The notes under the pieces were generated by a model that had not been told where the DNA came from, ran no database searches, and was given only the letters and a program-made list of their open reading frames with translations. The position numbers and the translations under genes are program-made. DNA of 64,000 bases from Loxodes magnus (Eukaryota; Ciliophora; Karyorelictea; Loxodida; Loxodidae): the NCBI GenBank assembly GCA_946699065.1, contig CAMPDV010001450.1:1-64000 (forward strand), read 5' to 3'. Below, piece after piece: positions 1-11,062 of the stretch. The stretch's first letter is position 1, and every line of letters starts with the position of its first letter.

Positions 1-1734
1 GAAAATAGTTGTAATATAAATTTATCATAAATCTGAAAAATTAAGTTGCATGGAATACAGCTTTTCCCTTTCTAAATCTTAAATTTATTTAATTTAATTT
101 TTGTTTGTAAAAGCAATTCAAAAATATATATTTTTAGCTATATCTTTTTTATTTATTTCTAAATCTTTTTAAAAGATTGTAATACAGAATATTGCCTAAC
201 TGTGTTTGATGATTTCCGGCTTTAAAAATTCCATTTTAGATTAATTTATATCTCTTGTAAATATCTTAGATATGAAATTAATATTTAGTAAAAAATAAGA
301 TAGTTCTGTTATTAGAATTCTCTTCTTCATGCTCTTGAATAGATAACTATCACATTTAGGAAATAAAATTGGAATAAAGGAAAATAAAATTTTATTTGTT
401 ATTGTCTTTTTATTAAATTGCTATATACCTCTATGAAATTGTAATTAAATTACTTAGAATGCTTCTAAATTTTGAAATGAGAAGGCTGAATTTTAATGTT
501 TATATTAAGCTTTATAACTAAAAAATTAATATAGATAGATTTTTATTTTACTATTTACTTTAGTTTAAAGTTTATTATATAGAAGTTGATTCCAAAATAA
601 TAGTTTTATTTACATTTTTCTCTTTATATGATGCCTTACAATTTTTTCAAATTCTTTAAGATTTAAAAAAAAAACTTAATAACTTGATTGGAAAAATATC
701 TAGTTGATTTTTCTCCAAAAAACCCTTATTTATATATATTTAAAACATTTTATTGTCTATACTTAGTCTCTTTTCTTCAAGCAAACCTTAAATAATTTTT
801 TTGAAATGTTTTTTTTTTAATTGTTATAATTTTAAGAAGCTTAAATAAGCTGATGCATTTGTAATAAATTAAAGCAAAAGTTAAATTTTCTAAATGAGCA
901 TCTAAGCTTAAAATAATATTTAATCTCTAAGTACTTAGATTTTATAATAAAGTAGGATTATTCTGATTTTAAATCTTAAGGATATTAATCACATTTGTTT
1001 TACCTTTTTACGAATTAGATCAAAAGTTAAGAGAATAAAGTATAATTGCGCTTCATTTATTACTTTTAAATATCTAGCCAAACTTCTAATTCAATTATAA
1101 TTTGATTATCTAACCTTTTCTGTTTAGTATTTTATATTAAGGGTAAATAACTTTACTCAATTGAAATACTAGTTAATTATAATTAATAAAAGTAGCATCG
1201 CTATCATTTTTGATTAAAGAGAACTAAAATTAAAGAATTAAAAGTAAAAAGTAGGTGATAGAAGTTTCAATTATTAAAAGAGATATAAATCTAAAATATA
1301 AAAGTAAGTTTATTAAGTGTGTATATTTATCTTATAAATTACTTATGATAGCCACTATTAATTCTCTTTTATTAATTATCTAAGCTTCATCATTATTATT
1401 ACTATTTTAATTTAAATTATTAATTACATTTATTACTTAAAAATTATAAATTTGCTATATTCAAATAACACTCTCATTGTATATTTTACCTTCAATTTTA
1501 TAATTCTAGTTAATAAATCTCATTAAATCATTTCCATTCTGTCTTCTTCCTTTTATTCTTGTCTATTTCGTGGAATTAGATTTACATTACCTCAAACAAC
1601 AATTTTGATATTATAAATTATTAGCACCTAATATAAAAAGCTAGCTAAATTTGTAGAGATCATATCTATTTATTAATTTAGAGCAAAATCATTTTCTTTA
1701 TTACATTTTTTACTTTTTTACAGTATAAATATAT
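1..1734. other. AT-rich stretch, no gene seen
   Basis: Very AT-rich sequence with homopolymer runs. I see no family motif on either strand, and no tRNA or telomere repeat. It lies outside the left SINE-like element. Its inverted counterpart, if any, would fall beyond the right end of the window, so I cannot tell whether the palindrome continues outward. Confidence 0.6.
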
Positions 1735-2243
1735 AAATTTTATTATAGAGCGCGTAGCACTCTCATTGGTTCGCAGCTCTTTAAAAAAATGTTTCATACT
1801 GACAAGAATGTTTATTACTGATAAAATTATCAGATACTGGTAGACCTTGTTCAATACTGGTATAATTATTCAGTACTGATAAAAATGTTCAATACTGATA
1901 TAGTTTAAGAATACTCGTAATCTTTTCTACTTGTTGGAGGTCCAAGGACATGGCAGGATTGTGTCTCATTGCATCACCAAAGCAGAGGACGACATGTGTC
2001 AATTATGGGTACTTCAATTCCCCACCTCTGATGAAGCTCGCAATATTATTTCTTTTTCGTTCCAGAATTAAAACTAAACTAAGCTAAACTAAGCCAAGCC
2101 AGTGTCGAAGGTCTAAGAATCTTTTGTCTCGAGGCCAAACCAAAGCAGAGGAAGACATAAAGTCGATTATGGGTACATAACTTCCCCAACCTCTGATGAA
2201 GATGACCTTGTTGTCACCTTCGAACAACTATGGCGGTTTTAAA
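1735..2243 (-). mobile_element. SINE-like non-autonomous element, left copy
   Basis: A GC-richer block of about 500 bp in AT-rich surroundings, also present at 37697-38180 and from 63683. Read on the minus strand it begins AAACCGCCATAGTTG, contains two related segments that both hold CTTCATCAGAGG and CCTCTGCTTTGG, then about six imperfect 19-20 bp tandem repeats around CAGTA(C/T)TGAA. It ends in a stem-loop just before CTCTATAAT. The 3' end resembles that of the reverse-transcriptase element at 38330-41400. I infer a SINE-like passenger. No convincing pol III promoter or tRNA head was found. Confidence 0.75.
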
Positions 2244-2850
2244 AATATATAATAATAAGGTTTAATAAAAAGAATATAAATGAATAATAAATTCATTTTA
2301 CATTATAAATAACTTAAGGTTTAGCTTTGGTAAGTTGATTGATATACTCATCTGTTTAAACAATTTAATTACTTTGCTATATTTCTTATATCTAGATAAA
2401 TTTTCTTTTATGTTTATATATTTTTCACCTAAAATACCCTTAAAGATTAAAATAACCAGATATGTTGAAAGTATTTTCTTACTTATATTTGCAAGTTTGT
2501 TCTCTGTAAGTTGTTATTAGAAGGAAATGTATAATAATATTGATACATGCAGTTGTATAATACTTGTATAAGCATAATAACCTAAATAAATCTAAAGCTT
2601 CTATCTAGTATTTTATTTAATCCCTTTTAATTTATAAAATTGATTATATAATTTAAGATTATAGCAAAATACAGAATTTAAAGCATTTATCTATTAAATA
2701 AATCTTGATAAATTATATAAGGATACTTGATTAAATTTCTACTATATTGATAGATAATCTTATTAAATAAAAAAACTTTTATTTAATTTATTTATATAAG
2801 ACATTTAAAATAAATTATTGAGAGAGATTTATGCTTAACAACATTTACAG
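2244..2850. other. AT-rich spacer, no gene seen
   Basis: Spacer between the SINE-like element and the LRR pseudogene. It is mirrored at 63081-63682 with few differences. A short standard-code frame at 2335-2520 is present in both arms but is T-rich, hydrophobic and without any recognisable motif. Confidence 0.5.
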
Positions 2851-4020
2851 AGTTAAAGAAACTTTAAGTATATAAAAGCCTGAAAAAAGTGAAAGACTTA
2901 GCTATTTTAAATATGTATTTATTTGAATATTAATAACTTAAAAAATAATTTAAATATTCAATCTATCAGAACTCATTAACTAGTTTATGGCACTTCTAAA
3001 TAAAAGTTAGCATCTTATAAACTTAAAAAATTTAATTCCCCTTAAAATTTTTAATTTTGCTAACATTTTACTAAATATATAAGGTTAAAATTTAAAGTCA
3101 ATCTTAATATTCTTAGGCTTTTAAATCAGGATAGAAGTAATTTATCTCGTCTCTAACAGGAAAAATTAGTCTAAAGCTATTTTTAAATATCTTATACCTA
3201 AAGATTATAACTTTAAGCAACTAGTTAGAATAAAATTAATTTTCACAAAATCCAAATTTAATTTCTAAAGCCTTCAAATTCTAAGATTTTTAATTTTAGC
3301 TAAAGTTGATATTCAGTTACTATCATTTATTGTTTCAAATTAATTAAAAGATATAGATAAATTATTTGCTAGATTAAGCTACTTTAGAGGCTCAATGGAC
3401 ATATTGCTGATATTGTTAAGTTCTGTTAATTAGAGATTTTTACAAGCGGAATATAATGACTAAAGTCTTATCAAATATTTATTTATATCTTTTAAATGTA
3501 TCAAAGTTAATTTCTATCCATAATTATCTATCTATTAAATAGCTTAATTTGTAAGTTATCCTAAGTTTTCTAGATGTAAATATTAGATGTTAGGAGTCTT
3601 TTGTAACAACAAAAATAAATCCCTATCATAAAATCTTGATAGTTGGATATTCCTATAAACTCAAGCTATTTTATATTAATCTCCAAAAAGGATTCAAAAG
3701 TTTTGACTGAAGTTCCTATTAAGTTTAGATATTAAAGGTTATTATTTCTAATTGTGTCTGGTAATAATTAAGCTGATCCAAGTAGAGATTAATCTATTTT
3801 AGGAATACTAAGACTTTATTTTATAAGGAACTCTTCTAGAGTAGTCGAAATACTTAATCTTAAATAAATTTTATTTATTTAGTAATTAATTCTATATAAA
3901 GCTACTGCTAAGATTTATTCCTTTTTATTTAATTATTTTTATATTTAAATCTAAGTAAATACATTTAAGAAAGATCCAATTTCATCTTACAAGGAAATTT
4001 ATTTTGCTTATATATTTTAA
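2851..4020 (-). pseudogene. leucine-rich-repeat protein, left copy (frameshifted)
   Basis: With TAA/TAG as Gln the minus strand reads successive leucine-rich repeats, for example NIQYLHLENL and LKQLNLANN, spaced about 25-35 residues apart. A near-identical copy lies at 61900-63080 and a diverged copy at 34070-35480. Comparison with the diverged copy shows a one-base indel near the NYQDF segment in both arm copies, so the frame is broken and was probably broken before the arms were copied. LRR proteins bind protein partners; nothing here shows which. No signal peptide or membrane segment was recognised. It begins about 35 bp from the divergent zinc-knuckle gene on the other strand. Confidence 0.6.
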
Positions 4021-4053
4021 CTTTATTTTAATAACTTATTATTTAATATAAAA

Positions 4054-4575
4054 ATGGAAAAATTCTTGCAACTAATTTAGAAGAAAAAGGATAAATCTCT
4101 CTTAAAAAGAGATCAGTAAAATCATCCTTCAATAGTTTAAAATAATGTAAAATGAAAATTATAAATTTTAATACCAATTACAAGAACTTTGTAGGAAAAA
4201 TCTAAAGAACTTATTTCAAGCACCTTAAAACTAAAGAACAAAAATTCACAATCAGATAAGTTCAGAATTTAATAAATTGAAGTAAAATTTAAACAACTAA
4301 CTGATTTAACTGAAAGCTTATTTCTTAAAAGTATATCGACTAAAGACCCCAAAAACGTGGTTTCAAATAGTAGCCAGCAAAAAATTCTTCTACTTAAGTG
4401 AAGAAATTAAGGCTATTATTGCAGAAAATTCGAACACTTTTTAAAACAATACTGGTTATTCTAAAAATAATAAGAAATAGAAAGCTTTAGGATATAGAAA
4501 TTGATGAGTAATTTATACTGCTTTTTAGAAGGTCTATTATACAGAAAAATGTTTACAAAAGAAGTGAAATCTTGA
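4054..4575 (+). CDS. gag-like zinc-knuckle protein A, left copy
   Basis: ATG at 4054 opens a 173-codon frame ending in TGA TAA. TAA/TAG are read as Gln and two internal TGAs as Trp. The middle is Lys/Leu/Gln-rich and likely coiled coil. Near the C terminus is a retroviral-type zinc knuckle (C-x2-C-x4-H-x4-C) read as GYYCRKFEHFLKQYW. Here the first Cys is Gly and the last is Tyr. The right-arm copy keeps the first Cys (CYYC), so the knuckle is ancestral and decaying. It converges with the minus-strand knuckle gene at 4640-5304. I infer a gag/ORF1-like nucleic-acid-binding protein of a retroelement. Confidence 0.5.
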
Positions 4576-4639
4576 TAAAAATTGCATTTGTTCAAATAAG
4601 AAGAAACCTATAATAATGATAATTTAGCATAGTAGCTCT

Positions 4640-5304
4640 GCCTTTGCTAAACTAACCACTTCAAGTTTCATTGTATTTATTCTTATAGAACTCTTGTTGA
4701 TTCCTACAAACTTGCTCATATATTTCTTATCTTCTTTTTCTAATGCTTATTTTTCTTCTTTCTCTTGTAGTATGATACGCCCTTATGCTTCTTCTAATAT
4801 CTTCTTCATTTTAATATTGTTTGCTTCTTGTTGTTTCATGTAGTTATAATCCTTAGTATGATTTTCTTCAAAGAATTTGACCTTATTGCATGCAATATAC
4901 TTAATTCAGTTTTTTCCAGAGTTCATTACTTCTATCTATTGCTTTTTCATAAATTATCAGCATTATCTTATAAAGTGTCCTTTTATCTTGCAAAATCAAC
5001 GACTAGATTTCTTCTCTATTTATAAGTTGGTATTTATTCTGTCTCAATGTTCATATTATCTCCATTGGGTTTGTTCCTTAAATAAATTGATTATGTTTGT
5101 CTGTAATCTTGTAAGCTTTCCTTCTACTTACGATAATCTCATATTCACTTCCTTATATTCAGGCTTATTGCTAATTTCTCTTTTTAGTTAAATATTGTAC
5201 TGTTGAATCTTCACAGCATTTTATAGTAGGCTTTTAATTTTTTCGTTTGATTTATTGCCTTAATTTTAGTATCTTTGCTTTCTTAGTATAATTTTGTAAT
5301 TCAT
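4640..5304 (-). pseudogene. gag-like zinc-knuckle protein B, left copy
   Basis: ATG at 5304. With TGA read as Trp the frame runs without a break through a coiled-coil half, a zinc knuckle read as RWFCKIKGHFIRQCW (first Cys replaced by Arg through CGT for TGT), and a second coiled coil rich in Lys/Glu. Near 4730 this copy lacks one base present in the right arm, which throws the last 30 or so codons out of frame. The right-arm copy (60600-61244) is intact. If TGA were only a stop, the knuckle could not be read through, so this gene supports Trp decoding. Probably a retroelement gag/ORF1-type protein. Confidence 0.5.
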
Positions 5305-5599
5305 TTTAGTTGCTAAGATTGAGGGTTATCTATATCTTTTCTTTATTCAACGTTGAAATTATTTTATTAAATATAACTGAAATCGAACTTGACTGAAGCA
5401 AGATACTGTATTAAAAAGGGTTGACGCAGCACAGGCAAATATATATTAAAAGAAGATGATCGAGAATAAGATTGGAAGAATAATATTTAGCAAATTAATA
5501 AATTTTAAAACAGTAATGAACCTAATAAAGGTGGAATCACTATAATTCATTATTATAGAATAAACTAAGAAATATTTATTATAAAAAATTATATATAAA

Positions 5600-6398
5600 A
5601 TGGCTTCTAAGAAATAACAGAACTTTGTACAAAATATTTAAACAGGAAAATTCTCTAAAAAATAAAAAAGCTAAATAATTACAATGAGTTGAAAGTGAGA
5701 AATATGATTGATATGACGAACATTAACCACTTGGAAATCCAGAAATAAAAAAACTTCCGACACAAACTAAAATAGAAATATTATCTAAGTCATTAAAATA
5801 GTTTATGTTTAAAAATAGATACCTCACTGATAAAGTAGAAAAATTAGAAAAACTAATAATGTCTTTACTTGAGAAACAATATTAATCATCATAAGAAATA
5901 GAAGACAAACTGGAACAAAGAATTCTTTAAATTTAATAATAAATTCAGGTTACGCCATTTTCGTTTTAACAGAATTAATCAGATCCTATGGAAATAGAAA
6001 ATGAAGCCTCAAATTAAAATAAACAGTAAACTTTTATTTAAAATAAGTAGTAAATTTAAATTAAATAAGGGTTACAGGAATAATAGTTTAAAAAAGAATA
6101 AAATGCTACGTGTGCAATAAATAACACCAATGAAAATAATGCTACTAACTAAGCGAAATTTAAAGAAAGAATAAATAAGATATTTTTAGAAAACTATTTA
6201 GGATATATCCAACGTAAAGCGGAAAAATTTATAGAAAAAATTCTTTAATTCAAATCTTAATCCTTGGATAAATAATTAGGAATGCTACGTGCAAGATCAA
6301 AACTATTCAGAATATTAAAAGATGGTGCACTAATGAAGTGCTATACTGCCTAACTAAGCCTAGTAGGAATTCATGACAAACTAATGGAGACAAGCTGA
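5600..6398 (+). pseudogene. coiled-coil ORF1-like protein, left copy
   Basis: Starts MASKKQQ at 5600. A one-base insertion near 5690 (ATGAGTTGAAAG against ATGAGTGAAAG in the right arm) breaks the frame. Beyond it the frame is clean: KLPTQTK, a coiled coil (DKVEKLEKLIMSLLEK), a Gln-rich stretch, PMEIENEA, a basic helical region, and an end at TGA TAG (6396). A paralogue at 43590-44416 starts MAPKKQQ and shares PMEIE and the C-terminal KDG-x-LMK segment. The DNA coding that last segment matches the 3' stem-loop of the reverse-transcriptase and SINE-like elements. I infer an ORF1-type protein on a non-autonomous retroelement. Confidence 0.5.
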
Positions 6399-6559
6399 TA
6401 GAATAGATCAAATGGCTGACTAATATGGCTTTAACAAAGCTTTTTAACTAACTTTAACTTTTATTAATTACTATAAACGGGTTTTTTTATTTAAAGATTG
6501 GATACTAACTTTTATTAGCATTTTAGATTATTTTTATTTCTAGTTAATTTAATACCTTT

Positions 6560-7330
6560 AATAATTTTTATTATAGGGCTAAGAATCTTTGAATAATGAG
6601 ACATATTTTATTTACTTTTTTATTCTTTTTATTTGAGCTATTTTTCAGGAATTTTATCTTAAAACTAATTTTATAATATATAAGTACAATCTAAACATCT
6701 TTAAATTATTTATAAATAAGAAATTTATTGCTTGAAGTATATTCATTTGCTTTTTATTATTAATTTAAATTTTTAAATGACAATCAATTGTTAATTGAGT
6801 TAAGAGAAAAATTAATTTAAGGCGATAATTTATAATTACTCTATAATTATCTTTCTAATTAAGCTTCTTTAATTTTTTCAAAGAGATATTTTAGTTTTTA
6901 TAACCTTTATCTTATTATTATTGATAAAATTTCTTTATATTCACTTTTAGTTTATTTAGTTTTGCTATTTATTACTCATAAGAGCTTTGTTCTATTGCTT
7001 ATAAATAATAATAATATTTAGCTTCTATCTTACACTTTATTTTAAGTATTTCATTAAAATCTTCAGTCAGTTGGCCTGATTTTTTTGACTTGTCTGGCTA
7101 AGGAAAAATTCCAATTTATCATCAATTTTAATTTTTTTCTATATCTCTTTCCTTTTACTGCTTTAAAAAATTTACTTAGTCTTTTTCTCCTCAGAAAGAT
7201 TTCTAACAAATTTAGCTAAATTTTATTTCAAAATTTTAGTTGCTTCTGACTGTGACTTTGGCCAAGGATTATATAGTTGAATTTTATAGGAGCTAAAATA
7301 TTAAATGATGCAATTTTTCATCAATATAGA
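6560..7330 (-). pseudogene. degenerate gene fragment, left copy
   Basis: The minus strand contains blocks with protein-like composition, such as LYNPWPKSQSETTKILK and LTEDFNEILKIKCKIEAK, separated by a frame change. The right arm has the same blocks at 58750-59530. I do not recognise the family. Because the code leaves frames open, the call rests on residue composition and arm-to-arm conservation, and the latter is expected of any DNA in the arms. Confidence 0.25.
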
Positions 7331-8394
7331 TTTATCTTCTCCTTTCAAATTAAACATTTTTTAATTAAGTTACGCTAGAACTTTTAATACCTTTGAGAGA
7401 AATAAATTTACCTAATTATATTTAATATTCTACTTTCATCTAAAGTTCTTAGATTTTATTAATTTGCTTATCAAGTAAATCTATCTTTAACTCTTAAGGC
7501 TATATATTATATGCTAGCCAATATTTAAATTTTTAACTAAAACTTTAATTTTAATAAATTAATCTATTTAGAATAATTTCTAGGGTTTTCCTCAAAGGAT
7601 TTATTGAAAAAACTTTTATGAAAATAAAAGGAATGGTTATGTAAATATATCAAGCATCATTTTAAAATATGCAAAAGTAAAATAAAATGCTATTAAACGT
7701 ATTTTTAGTTATTTACAAAAGAAATTTAAATTTAGCAAATTTATATTGCAATCATAAACTTACTAAGTAAACTTTTATCTCCTTATTTTTTAATTTATCT
7801 ATTAAGTAAATTTGATTAAGTAGCAGCAACGAAAGTTATAATAAACTATCTTAATTTTAGAGAAATATAAATAAGCTGATAATCCACTAAATTCATGCTT
7901 TATCCTTATTTTTGATTCAGATTATTAAATTTATTTTATAGTTCCAGAAATAAAAATTAGAATATTTTTAAATTTAAATGTGAATTACCAACAAATTGTA
8001 GAGCTTAAAAGCTAGGATACAATTTTGCTTAACTTTCCACAAGCAAAAATGTATAATTAAACAAAGAAAAAAATAAACTTTTCTAATTAAGCTCTTCTAA
8101 TTAAATTTATCTCCTTTTATCTTAAAAATAAATCAAAGATCTCTCTTAAGCAAGATAAATTCTAATTAAAATACTTTCACTTAATTTGATACAATTTTAA
8201 TTCGTAATAATGAAATAATTTAAATAGTTTCTAAAATAAATTTTCTTTTAGTAGCTATAAAGGTTGGATTAGGAGTATATGATTTAATATTTATAATAGT
8301 TTTTATCAATAAATACTTAAATGATTTAAGACATCTAAGTTGCTTAGATTTAATTACCCTTATATTTAAATTCATTATTTAAATTATAATTCAA
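7331..8394. other. AT-rich spacer upstream of zinc-finger gene B
   Basis: No motif or conserved frame recognised. It is conserved in the right arm like the rest of the palindrome. It presumably contains the 5' region and promoter of zinc-finger gene B, but no defined site can be pointed to. Confidence 0.5.
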
Positions 8395-11062
8395 ATGTCA
8401 GTGGTGAAAGAATGTTTGGCAACTTTAATCTTTACTGATGCAAAATGAGCTTTAAAGCAATTTGATATTACTTAAGAGCAGGCAGATTAAATAGTTTGTG
8501 ACTTTGAAAGTCTAAAAAATATGGATTTTATTAGGGTTACTAAATAGAAAATCATTAATATGAAAAAGAGTTATTCTAAGATTAAAATCTCTTAGCAGAT
8601 AGGACTTCCTCTAAGCGTTATTAACTGCATTCTAAACTAAGCAAATTAATAAACTATTAATGATATTAATACTTAACTAGATGAGAATTAATCTGACTCT
8701 GAAGATACTTTAGTTCTAAATACTTAAATTTATTAATAAGAAATCTCTTAATCCAAACATTTAAATCAAGCTAATCAAAAAGATTAAAACTCTTCGAAAG
8801 AAAGTTTAGACCAACTAGATTTATTTGATTTAACAAAAGAAAAATAAAGAATAGATAAAAAGAAAAATCCAAAAAAATAAGATATAAATGATGAAATTAA
8901 TAAATCAGATAAAGTAGAGATAATAGATTTAGAAAAACTTTAATAGAATAACTAAGAATCAATTTAAATTAAACAATAAACTATGAAAAATTTGAATGTA
9001 AGCTAAAAATAGGAAATTAAAATAATCTAAACAGCATAGCAAAATAAGATTAAAGATAAATATAAAAATATAGAAAAATATGAAAGCATTAAATAAGAAA
9101 ATACTGATATTTAATTTAAAAGAAATGAAGGAAAAGAGAAATAATTCAATATTCTCAAAAGTTAGAAAAAATTAGAGGAAGATATTATAAAAAGTAAAGA
9201 AACGCATTTTATATAAAATTAGAAGAGCGAAATTTTAATAAAAGAAGAACATAATAATTAATAAACTAAAAGTATAATATTTAATAAATAGTCCAATACT
9301 ATAAATCAGGAAAATATCTAAAATATATAAAGCTTAATAATGAAAATCATTTAAAATGAAGAGAAACAAAAGAAAATAATTTAAGCACCATATTTAGAGT
9401 AAGAGTTATAAAACTTAAAAAACAAAAATATACCTCAAGCATTAATTGAAAATAATTAATAAAAAATTGAATTACAACAGTATTCCAGCAAAAATATCCA
9501 AAAATAAATAGAACCAAATTAAATTTTTCTAAAAATCAAATAATCAAACAAAGATACTGAAGATAAACTAAAAGAAAGAATCTTAAAACTTTAAAAATAC
9601 AAAATTATAAGATTAATTAGAACTGGAATAGAAATTTAAACTAAAAAGCATGGATTAAAATATGCATGTCTTTATTGTGGAGAAAAATTTGAAAATGAAA
9701 AGAATCTTACAAGTCATTTTTTTTTATTCATCAAGAACAAAATTTTATAAAGTTATATTGTTCTTCTTGCAAAGATAGATTCTATTAACATAATTAATTA
9801 TATATAAAGCATTTGGATATTCATAAAAGAAAACAAAAAATAATAGCATAAAATCTTAATTAAATTTTAGAATTTCAACTAAAAACATTCAAGGCTAGAG
9901 TTAAAGATAAAACAAAAAGTAAAAAACCTTAGTGCATTTAATTAGAAAATTAGCAAAATTAAGTTGGGTATTTTTCATTTTTGAAAGGGAAATATTTAAT
10001 ATAAAAGTAATTTTAAATTGAAAAAGAATGCTCCAATAAAAATTCCACTCTTTAGTTTTAATAGTTTAGATGTTAATACTTGAAATGTGACTAAACTTTT
10101 AGCAAAATAAAAAGATTATAGCAACATTAATTAGAAGTTCATAGCAAAAATAATTAAAATTATAAGTTAATTACAAGAGACTAAGATCATTAACTAAAAG
10201 AGTAAAAGGCAGCTATTTATCATAATAATATTGATCTTTATTAAAACTAAAAATAAGAGCTGAAATTAAATGAATATTAAGAATATTCCTAATAGGAGTA
10301 AATTTCATAAACAAATTCTAAGGAAAAGCATTCTAAATCCCTAGTAAATATTATAAAATGTTCTCATTGTGAAAATTATTTTATAAAGAAAAGACATCTA
10401 ATGGATCATTTATCAAAACATAGTTAAAATGATCAAAAGAAGGAGAAAACTCCAGTTTAAGCTTTGGAAACTCATGTATACGAGGCATGCAACTAATCAG
10501 ATTTTTCTAATTAAAATTAATTAATTGCGCAATATAAAAAGATTAACTATAAAAAACAAAAAGTAATATAATTAGAGAACTAATATAGCTATACTAGTAG
10601 TTAAAGTAAATAAGCAAACAATTATTAATAAAAATCATAAAAATAAGTAAGAAATAAATAAGATTTGAATTAAGATGAAAATAATATAGAAAATAAAATC
10701 TAAAAATATTAAAAAGTAAGTGAAGAAATCGATCATCGAAAAATAGTTACATTCAAAGATAGAAACTCTTTAAAAAAAGTGGAAATAGACCTAGAAGAAA
10801 ACGTTAAAGATAAGCACTTTAAGTAAGTCCCTGTAATTGATTTAACGTCTTAATACTAGCAAATAGGGACTATTAATCCTTAAAATTTTTTTAAATAATA
10901 GCTTTTAGTAATTTAGAGAAGTTAACCTTTGAATAAATTAGAAATGAAATAAACTAAAAATAGAGATTTTTAAACTAGATAAAAAGCAATAATTTTGATG
11001 ATGAAGTGGAGATACAAGATCATTCCATGTTTTAAAAATAAAATGCTCCTAATTATAACTGA
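8395..11062 (+). pseudogene. C2H2 zinc-finger protein B, left copy
   Basis: ATG at 8395. The first ~85 residues (MSVVKECLATLIFTDAK, then TGA, then ALKQFDIT...) match the start of zinc-finger protein A, where the TGA position is TGG (Trp18). A long Lys/Gln/Asn-rich linker follows, then C2H2-like units: CLYC...H, YCSSC...H, LKCDQTF...H and IKCSHC...H. A T-run after CAT at about 9716 is one T shorter than in the right arm, breaking the frame inside finger 1 here. Near 10850 a frame change fits a GTAAGT...TAG segment of 44 nt or a 20-nt alternative. It ends NAPNYN then TGA TAA. Likely a nuclear nucleic-acid-binding protein. Confidence 0.65.

Noticed and set aside
2335-2520. Short standard-code frame conserved in both arms (2335 and 63403)
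   Set aside because: Conservation is explained by the palindrome itself. No motif, and the standard code does not apply.
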